This document shows, in pieces, positions 56,679 to 64,000 of a stretch of DNA of 64,000 nt (its first letter is position 1; the number at the start of each line of letters is the position of its first letter). The notes beneath the pieces are model-generated. The model had not been told where the DNA came from, ran no database searches, and saw nothing but the letters and a program-made list of their open reading frames with translations. The stretch covers positions 186,001 through 250,000 of the forward strand of contig CAVWOM010000009.1 of the NCBI GenBank assembly GCA_963756575.1, in the 5' to 3' direction. The translations under genes and the position numbers were made by a program. This DNA is from Palsa-504 sp963756575 (GTDB lineage: Bacteria > Actinomycetota > Actinomycetes > Streptosporangiales > Streptosporangiaceae).

Positions 56679-58507
56679 ATGACATCGACGAACCTCTCAC
56701 TCGCCATCGCCGTCGTCTTGTGTCACTCGGCCTTCGCCGCCGACGCGCCGCGGCCCAATATTTTGTGGATTACCTGCGAGGACATGAGCCCAAATCTAGG
56801 TTGCTATGGCGACCGCTACGCCATCACGCCCAATCTCGATCGGTTGGCCGCCGAAGGCGTGCGCTACACGCGGGCCTTCAGCGTGGCGGGCGTGTGCGCA
56901 CCGAGCCGTTCGTGCCTGATCACAGGCATGTATCCCTCGACCATCGGCTCACAGCACATGCGTTCGACAACCCGACTGCCGCCCTTCATCCAATGTTTTA
57001 CCGAGTATCTCCGAGAGATCGGTTACTACTGCTCGAACAACAGCAAAGAAGACTACAACTTCCAGACGCCTAAAACGGCCTGGGATGAATCGAGCCCCAT
57101 GGCCCACTGGCGCAAACGAGCGAAAGGTCAGCCGTTTTTCTCGGTCTTCAACCTGGTCGTGACACACGAGAGCCAAATCCGGCTGGCCGACGCGGCCTTC
57201 GCCAAGCGCACGGCAAGCCTCAGCGGCAATGAGCGACACGATCCGGCGCAGCGCGCCGGTGCCGCCATACCATCCCGATACGCCCGTCGTACGTCGCGAC
57301 TCGGCGCGGTATTACGATCTGATTACGGTGATGGATAAACAAGCCGGCGAGCTGCTCGATCAGCTAGAAGCCGACGGTCTGGCCGACGACACCATCGTCT
57401 TCTTCTACTCCGACCACGGTGTGGGCCTGCCGCGCGGCAAGCGTTGGCTGTACGACACCGGCATGCACGTGCCGCTGGTGATTCGCTTTCCTGACAACTT
57501 CCGGCAGCTTGCCTCTGGCGCGCCGGGAACCACGTGCGAGCGCCTGGTGAGCTTCGTCGATTTCGCTCCGACCGTGCTCAGCCTGGCGGGCGTCCAGTTG
57601 CCCGAGCATTTGCAAGGGACAGCGTTTCTGGGCCCGCGGGCCGGTCCGCCGCGTGAGTACGTCTACGGCATCCGCGATCGAATGGACGAGCGTTACGACC
57701 TGACGCGCAGCCGTACGCGACCGGCGCTGGAAGCACATTCGCAACTATCACCCCGAGCTGCCTTACGCGCAGCCGATCGAATACATGGAAGAGATGCCCA
57801 CCATGCGCGAGTGGCGGCGGCTCGCGGCAGAGGGCCGGCTCAACGGCCCGGCGGCTCTTTTCCTCGAGCCGACCAAGCCGATCGAAGAGCTTTACGACAT
57901 CGAGTCCGATCCCGATGAAATCCACAATCTCGCATCGAGTGAAGAACATCGGGAAGTGCTCGAGCGGTTGCGGGAGGCCCATCTCAAGTGGCTTCGCGAC
58001 ACGCGAGACCTGGGTTTCCTGCCCGAAGCCGATATGTGGCAGCGCACCGCATCAGGCACGCCCTATGAAATGGGACGCAGCGCGGCTCTCTATCCGCAAG
58101 AGCGCATCCTTGCCGCGGCGCGGAGGGCGAGCGTTAGCGAGGCAGACGCCACGGAGCTTTTGGTTGACGGCGATGCGGCCGTCCGCTGGTGGGCGTTAGT
58201 GCGATTATCGCCGGTCGCGAGGCCGCTAAAGGAAGCAGGCCCGCCGATCGAACAGGCCGCCACGGATTCCTCGGCCAACGTTCGCCTGGCCGCCGCGGAG
58301 CTACTTTGCCGCGCAGACAGATGCGACGCGGGCCTCAGCGTTCTCGCAACCGGGCTATCCTCCAAGGATCAATATATTCGCCTCGACGCCGCCAATCGGC
58401 TCGACCGGGTCGGCTCCCGATCGCGCCCGCTCGAAGAACTGATGCGGCAAGCGCTAAAAGATCCGAACGAAGATGTACGGAAGGTGATGCGCCATGCTCT
58501 GCGCTAA
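56679..58507 (+). pseudogene. secreted sulfatase with C-terminal helical repeats, two frame breaks
   Basis: About 608 residues when repaired. Signal peptide (LAIAVVLCHSAFAADA), then PNILWITCEDMSPNLGCYGD (metal site) and the formylglycine motif CAPSR in VAGVCAPSRSCLITGMYPS, later FFYSDHGVGLPRGKRWLYD and a sulfatase end (ELYDIESDPDEIHNLAS). The final ~120 residues are HEAT-like (VRLAAAELLCRADRC, NEDVRKVMRHALR). Frames change near 57,252 and 57,719; removing one base restores each. Such sulfatases release sulfate from polysaccharides in the planctomycete periplasm. Confidence 0.85.
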
Positions 58508-58550
58508 ACCGTCTTCGTCCAATCCGAAATCCAAAATCCAAAATCGCAGA

Positions 58551-59794
58551 TCACTTCCCGCCTACGGAAACCAAGTGCGAGTAGGTCCGCAGATACATGC
58601 GGCCGTCGGCCACGGCGGGCGTGCTGCGGCTCTCTTCGCCCAGCGGATTGCGGCCGAGCAGCTCGAACTTTTCGGCGGCGGCGACCACGGCCACCTCGCC
58701 ATCTTCGCGCGATGCAATACAAGCCGGCCGCCCGCGCACACGGGCGAACCGTGATAGTTGCCGCCGACGCGCTTCTGCCAAACAGTTTGGCCCGTCGCGG
58801 CCCGCAGGCAGGTGACAATGCCGTTGTCGCTCCAGAAAAACAGCAGACCATCCAGGGCCACCGGCGTGGGGACGTAGGGTGCCGCGGTTTCGAGCTTGTA
58901 GGCGATTTCGGGCGATGCGCCTTTGTCGGCCGGCGGCCGCACGGCGACGACATAGTTGCCGCCTCCGCCCGAGCCGCAGGAGCCGAAGATCAACCCAGCG
59001 GCGATGACCGGCGAGCTGACGCTGCGCTTGCTGAAGACGTTGATTTCCCAATTCACGCGGCCGCTGGCCGGATCGATGCTGGTGATGCCGTGCGACTCGC
59101 TGTTGAAGATCAATTCCGCCTCGCCGCCTGCCGGCTGATAGACGCAGGGCGTGGAATAAGCCACCGTCGCCGTGCGGCGATCGAGCTTCCATGCGAGCTC
59201 GCCCGTGCGGCGATCGACCGCCACCAGCGAGCTCGTGCCTTGATGGTTCTCGTCGCCCTGGTCGTTGCCCAGAACGACCAGGTCGCCATAAACCACCGGC
59301 GAAACGCCGCAGCTATGCTGGCTCACATACGGCCCGAGGTCCTTTTTGCCACACCTCCTCGGCCGTCGTGGTCGAGGGCCAGAAGCGTATATTCATCGGG
59401 CGTCGACCAGCAGCAATAAACCCGCTCTGCGTCGACGCACGGCGTGCTCGAGGCGAAGCTGTTGAACTTGTGCTTGGCGTGCAGCGATGAGGTATATTTG
59501 CGCTGCCACACGATCTGGCCATCGGCGGCCCGCAGGCAGAGCACCAGCCGCGTGCAGGTATCTTCAAAGGCGCTGGTCAGAAAAATCTTGTCGCCCCACA
59601 ACACCGGCGACGAATGACCGATGCCTGGCAGCTCGATGCGCCAATTGATGTCTTTCTCCGACCATTCCGCCGGCACGTCGGCATCGCTCACTCCCGTGCC
59701 GTTTGGTCCATGGAAGCGTGTCCATTCCTGGGCGGATGCCGCGCGTAACTGCGGCAAAGGCAAACGCGGCGACGAGGATCGGAAGGCGAGGCAT
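58551..59794 (-). pseudogene. secreted PQQ-like beta-propeller protein, several frame breaks
   Basis: About 412 residues when repaired. Signal peptide MPRLPILVAAFAFAA with a cut near ASAQ, then the usual opening EWTRFHGPNGTGVSDADVPA and repeated propeller blades (SSPVLWGDKIFLTSAF, ADGQIVWQRKY, SLVAVDRRTGELAWKLD, RAATGQTVWQKRVGGNYHGS). Breaks near 59,749, 59,361, 59,342, 58,720 and 58,707 are each repaired by dropping one base. A common planctomycete exported PQQ-repeat protein of unknown role, often near sulfatases. Confidence 0.82.
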
Positions 59795-60335
59795 GACGGA
59801 TATCCTTAACAGGCTGGAAACATAGCGGGACACACCAAGATACCATACCTCGCCGCCGGTTCCAGCCGTCCGCGCTGTGCGGTGTGCCATGTACCGGAAC
59901 ACTGGTTCGTGCAACCATTACGCGGCTTGCGCATATCGCGTTGCTGGCACATATTTCCTTCATGCCGACACGCTGTCCGTCCTTTAAACAAACAACGTAG
60001 CCGGCAAGAAGAGTCCCCTCCGCCGATAGGTGAGCGTTGTTTTCCATCCGTGCCCATCCGTGTTCTCCGTGGTTCCGAATGAAATTCGTTAGACCACGGA
60101 TGGCACGGATGGGCACGGATAAAGAACAGTCGTACGTGCTGAGCGTCTGGGCGAATCCAGCAATGGCGAAACGATCATCTCCGTCTGGCCCGGAGATGGT
60201 GAAGTGCGGGTCGAGAAGGACGGCGTGGATGGGTGAATGACCGTGGCAACGGTGACAGCGCCAAACGGGGAAAGGGCCGCTTTAGCTGCTTTAATAAGAG
60301 TGCCACGCAAGTAAATTGACGATTGTAAAGGAACC
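59795..60335. other. intergenic region with inverted repeat
   Basis: 540 bases with no credible gene. It contains the inverted repeat at 60,046-60,120; other frames look like noise. It probably holds promoters for the two flanking genes, which point away from each other. Confidence 0.5.
60046..60120. repeat. 28-base inverted repeat of CACGGATGG type
   Basis: Arms at 60,046-60,073 and 60,093-60,120 are complementary with three mismatches. Each arm is made of repeated ATCCGTG/CACGGAT words. I recall CACGGATGGCACGGAT-type repeats as common between genes in planctomycetes and some other environmental bacteria; not confirmed here. Confidence 0.75.
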
Positions 60336-60865
60336 GTGGATGGCCGGAGCAAGCCGGACCCGATCGTTCGAACTTCGAGTCCTCTTCGTCTCGACCCACA
60401 AGCTATTGCCTACGAAATCGTGCCGCCGTCAACGACTATCTGCGGCGGCGCGAAGCCGAAGCTGAATCGCTTCGCCGCACGATTGAAGCAGGCCAGCCAT
60501 CGCGGTCAGGACTACGTGCTCGGTTGCTTGCGCCAGAGGGCGAAGTCGAACGGGGACGGATCCACTCATTCGTGAGTCCGGTCGACGATGAAGAGCGCCG
60601 GCAGTTTGAGACGATGGTGCGTAATCACCCCGATTCAGGAGTACAAGCGATGCAGATGGGCTTATTAGACCACGTGAAGCTGGAAGCGCAACGAGAGCTG
60701 CTTTGCGAGCAACTCGAAACGCGCTTTGGTCCGTTGCCGCCCGCGGCCCTCGCGCGGCTCGATGACTGGCCGCGTGAGCGGTTGACGGAATTGGCTCGCG
60801 CGATTCTGTCGGCAGCCTCCCTGGAAGAACTCGGGCTCGGATCGTCGGCAACCTCCGACTCTTGA
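60336..60865 (+). pseudogene. DUF4351-like protein with one frame break
   Basis: About 177 residues when repaired: LRLDPQAIAYE in one frame, then RAAVNDYLRRREAEAESLRR in another. The missing base is probably an A in the GAAA run near 60,417. The C-terminal half (LCEQLETRFGPLPPAALARL, DDWPRERLTELARAILSAAS) resembles DUF4351, a domain often attached to Rpn-type nucleases; no nuclease domain is present here. Function unknown. Confidence 0.55.
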
Positions 60866-60937
60866 GAAGTCGCAAGCGCGGTATGAGTCGGCGATAGCAG
60901 CAAAAAGAGGCGGCGATGAATCGCCGCACTCCAAAGC

Positions 60938-62769
60938 TTATCGCGGAATTTCGTACTCTTCCAGCTTGCGATAGAGCGTGGCGCGGCCGATGCCCAGCAG
61001 GCGGGCGGCTTCGGGCACGCTGCCGCCGGACCGCGAAAGCGCTTCCAAAATCAGCTTGCGCTCCCAATGGTCCATGCGCAACGAATCGAGAGCGCCCTGC
61101 GTGGCGTCGCGCAGGCCGAGGTCGGCCGCCTCGATGCGTTCGCCGGCCGCCAGCACGACGGCGCTGTCCATGACGTTGCGCAACTGGCGCACGTTGCCCG
61201 GCCAAGGGGCGGTGAGCAGCTTGTTGCGAGCTTCCTGCGAAAGCTCCAAGCCCGGCCGCCCGTGCTGCTTGCGAAAGTGATCGAGGAAGTAGTCGATGAG
61301 CAGCGCGATGTCGCCGTTGCGATCGCGCAACGGCGGCACCACCAGCTCGAAGACGCTCAGCCGATAATACAGGTCCTCGCGGAACTTTTTCTCGGACACA
61401 TAAGCCAACAGGTCTCGGTTGCTAGCGGCCATTACCCGCACATCGACCTGGATTTCGCTGGTCGCCCCGACGGGTAAAAACGGATGCCCTTCCAGAATGC
61501 GCAAGAGCTTCGATTGGCCGTGCAACGTCAGCTCGCCAATTTCATCGAGAAACAACGTGCCCAGGTCGGCCTGCTGAAACAGGCCCGCGTGGTCGCGCTC
61601 GGCGCCGGTGAACGATCCGGCCTTGTGGCCAAAGAGCTGGCTTTCCATCAAGTCGGCCGGGATGGCGGCACAGTTGACCGAGAGCATCGGCCGATCGGCA
61701 CGCGGGCTGGCGCGGTGCAACGCTCGCGCGACCAACTCTTTTCCGGTTCCGCTTTCGCCGCGGATCAGCACGCAGCCCGTGGCCCGGCTCATGCGGCTCA
61801 TCTTGTCCTTTAGATCGCGGACCGGCGGACTTTCGCCGATCATTTCGTCGTAGGCGGCCGTCTTGGCCTGCAGCCGATCGAAATCGCGTTGCAGCGTTTC
61901 TTCCTTGCGTGCGCGAACCAAGGCGACGGTGGTAATGTTCGCCACCGAAATGGCGAAATCGAAGTGCGATTGGCGAAAGCGACCCTGATCGAGATAGATA
62001 TGAACGGCGCCGCAGCGCCGCGGCGCGACATGAGCGGCACGCAGATCGCATCGGCGTAATGTTGCAAGTCGTCATCCGCCGCCGCGGCGTGCTGGTTGGC
62101 GATCCAGACGGCGTGGCCTTCATCGCACACCAGTCGCGTAAGCGATTCGCTGAGCGTGACTGGCGCCGAAGATTGTTCCGGGATCACCAGCTTCGGCTTG
62201 AGCTTGCCGTCGTCGCTGATCCACAGAAAGCCGGCCACCGATGCCTCGGTGCGTTCGCGCAACAGATCGAGCGACACCCGCATCAGCTCGTTCGGATCGC
62301 TGCACCCCAGCAAGCGGATGCATAGCTGATAGAGCAGCAACAGTTCTTTGGATTGCTCTGAGTCGTGAATGGCCGAGACGGAAAACGCCTCGCCGTCGGC
62401 AACGCCGACACGGGTATCTTTAATGAGCGTCTGCGTGACGCTGAAATCGGCCATCGGTCCGACCGTGGGCGGCTGTTCGCTCTGGTGAAAGAGAAACTCG
62501 GTCGCTCCCACACGCACGCGGTGGCCGTCGTCAAGTGCGGCCTCATCGACCTTCTGGCCATTGACAAAAGTGCCATTGCGGCTTTGCGCATCGCGCACCC
62601 ACCAGGCGCCGTTTTCGAACGAGATGACGGCGTGAACGCGCGAGCAAAGGGCGTCGCTGAGCATGAGCGTACATTCGGCGCCGCGTCCGATGCGCGTTTT
62701 CTTGGTGTGGTCGAGCAGAACGCTGCTGCCCGCGCGTTGACCCGCCGTAATAGTGAGATAGGCGAACAA
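60938..62769 (-). pseudogene. FHA-GAF-sigma-54 activator, one frame break
   Basis: About 610 residues when repaired. FHA domain (RIGRGAECTLMLSDALCSR, then RNGTFVNG), a GAF-like domain, a sigma-54 AAA+ domain with Walker A GESGTGKE, the sigma-54 contact loop GSFTGAER (Ser for the usual Ala), Walker B TLFLDEIGEL and a Fis-type helix-turn-helix at the C-terminus (SGGSVPEAARLLGIGRATLY). The break is near 62,015, just after CVPLMSRRGAA, in a GCGGCGC run. An FHA phosphothreonine reader would link Ser/Thr kinase signals to sigma-54 promoters. TTG start. Confidence 0.83.
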
Positions 62770-62888
62770 GGGCCCGAAGTTGAAAGAAGGGGTAGCTGAC
62801 TCTGCGCCGATCGTTCAATTATAACCGCACGGCCATCAGGATGGTATCGGCGCCTTGACATCGCTCGTAAACACGTTGGAATGGGTCC

Positions 62889-64000
62889 ATGCCTGACAAG
62901 ATAATTGTGGTCGGAATCGGCGATAACGGCATCGATAGCCTTTCGCGTGAGGCGCTAAGGGCGGTGTCGGACGCGGAAGTCTTGTTCGGCGGCGAACGGC
63001 ACCTGTCGTTCTTTGCCGATCATCCGGCCGAAAAGATGGCCATTCGCGACAACTTAAAGGAGGTCGCCGCGCGGTTACAGACGGAGACACGTCGTACCGT
63101 GGTATTGGCATCGGGAGATCCGCTCTTTTACGGCATCGCGGGTTACCTGGCGACGAAAATCGGCCGTGATCGATTGGAGGTCCTGCCGAATATCTCGTCG
63201 ATGCAGCTCGCCTTCGCCCGGCTGAAGGAATCGTGGCACGATGCCGCGCTGGTGAGCTGCCACGCCAAACCGATCGACAACGCGCTGGACATCATCCGCG
63301 ACGCCAAGAAGGTGGGCATCTTCACCGACAACGAGAACACGCCCGCCCGCCTCGCGCGAGAGTTGCTGAAGGCCGGCATCGGCGGGTTTCGCGCCAGCGT
63401 GTGCGAGAACCTGGGCGGCGCCGACGAGCGCGTCACCTCTTGCGGCCTGCAGGAGCTGGCCGAGCGGGAGTTCGCGCCACTCAATGTACTGGTGCTGACC
63501 AAACAGGCGGACGCCGCGCCGCTGGAGCGGCGGGAATGGACGTTTGGCATTCCGGAAGAAGCTTTTTATCAACGGCAGCCGCTCAAGGGATTGATCACTA
63601 AGACGGAAGTGCGCGTGCTGAGCCTCTCGCGCCTGCGGTTGCGGCCGGGCAACGTGGTTTGGGACATTGGGGCGGGCTCTGGCTCGGTATCCATCGAAGC
63701 GGCGCTTTTGGGAGCGACAGTGTGGGCCGTCGAAAAAAACAAGGAAGATTGCGACATCATCCGCCGCAACATCGAAAAATTCGGCACGCCGCCGATCACC
63801 GTGGTCCACGGCATCGCTCCGGCGGCCCTGGCCGACCTGCCCGATCCCCACGCCGTGTTCATCGGCGGCAGCGGCGGCGAGCTGGGCGAAATCATTCGGC
63901 ATCTGCGCGGGAGCGTCTTTTGGCTGGTGGCCGATTGGTGGCGAACGTCGCGACGCTCGAAAACCTCGGGCAAGTTCCCGCCAGCGACGTCACGTTGGTG
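62889..64000 (+). CDS. cobL: precorrin-6Y methyltransferase/decarboxylase CbiE-CbiT (CobL), cut by window end
   Basis: Residues 1-205 are CbiE: IIVVGIGDNGIDSLSREALR, FGGERHLSF, VVLASGDPLFYGIAG, NISSMQLAFARL. From about 215 is CbiT: KTEVRVLSLSRLRLRPGNVV and the SAM loop WDIGAGSGSVSIEAA. It methylates and decarboxylates precorrin-6 in cobalamin synthesis. Near 63,910 the frame changes: RLVANVATLENLGQVPASDV follows in another frame, so a base is probably missing there. The gene continues past 64,000. Confidence 0.85.
   Translation, partial: MPDKIIVVGIGDNGIDSLSREALRAVSDAEVLFGGERHLSFFADHPAEKMAIRDNLKEVAARLQTETRRTVVLASGDPLFYGIAGYLATKIGRDRLEVLPNISSMQLAFARLKESWHDAALVSCHAKPIDNALDIIRDAKKVGIFTDNENTPARLARELLKAGIGGFRASVCENLGGADERVTSCGLQELAEREFAPLNVLVLTKQADAAPLERREWTFGIPEEAFYQRQPLKGLITKTEVRVLSLSRLRLRPGNVVWDIGAGSGSVSIEAALLGATVWAVEKNKEDCDIIRRNIEKFGTPPITVVHGIAPAALADLPDPHAVFIGGSGGELGEIIRHLRGSVFWLVADWWRTSRRSKTSGKFPPATSRW

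Overview
The window is a chimera of two unlike genomes. Bases 1 to about 53,595 are very GC-rich actinobacterial DNA: a SigK/RskA sigma/anti-sigma pair, PucR and PaaX regulators, DUF4331, DUF1684 and SCO6745-type proteins, FtsX permeases, SigE-type sigma factor and strong GGAGG ribosome binding sites. It looks like a soil actinomycete, perhaps near the Streptosporangiales, but I cannot fix the genus. From about 53,595 to the end the DNA is lower in GC and reads as a planctomycete: cobalamin-dependent methionine synthase, a secreted sulfatase, a secreted PQQ-repeat propeller, an FHA/sigma-54 activator and CbiE-CbiT. At the join an actinobacterial cyclase loses its N-terminus and a planctomycete metH loses its N-terminus at the same place, so an assembly or library join is much more likely than gene transfer.

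Layout of the actinobacterial part. 1-0.9 kb: a truncated acidic protein and decayed gene remnants. 0.9-10.3 kb: SCO6745-like protein, YbhN flippase, sigK-rskA, a Tat-exported protein/DUF4331/small protein unit, a PIG-V-like mannosyltransferase, ackA and acyP. 10.3-11.2 kb: a non-coding cluster of palindromes and short tandem repeats. 11.2-26.6 kb: TauD dioxygenase and cupin, an S1 mini-protein, a CBS/DUF294 protein with an amino acid permease, an MFS carrier, DUF1684, a glycosidase remnant, DUF4405 membrane protein, zinc-finger proteins, a secreted HNH nuclease, a frame-broken lysA, an internally deleted cation efflux gene and a divergent aldehyde dehydrogenase. 26.7-34.6 kb: PucR regulator coupled to a homocysteine methyltransferase/MTHFR fusion, an FtsX permease, PaaX regulator and a MetE-like methyltransferase.

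34.7-40.8 kb is the most striking part: three overlapping genes for an alpha/beta hydrolase, a giant caspase-NACHT/STAND-WD40 protein (about 1,517 residues if one frame break near 38,620 is repaired) and a membrane PH-domain protein, in DNA visibly less GC-rich than its surroundings. This has the build of an NTP-dependent immune/suicide (conflict) system.

41.9-53.6 kb is a signalling and transport block: two divergent FtsX permeases, a NarL-type regulator overlapping a receiver-only protein, a sigma/anti-sigma pair, and a tightly overlapping cyclase-ABC ATPase-histidine kinase chain. The ATPase probably serves the permeases, and the kinase the regulators.

The planctomycete part (53.6-64 kb) carries many frame breaks. 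In metH, the sulfatase and the PQQ gene nearly all look like single inserted bases outside homopolymers. Beyond 60 kb the breaks look like single deletions. Several single-base breaks also interrupt otherwise intact long actinobacterial genes, so frame breaks here should be treated as likely sequencing errors until checked. No rRNA, tRNA or CRISPR array was seen.
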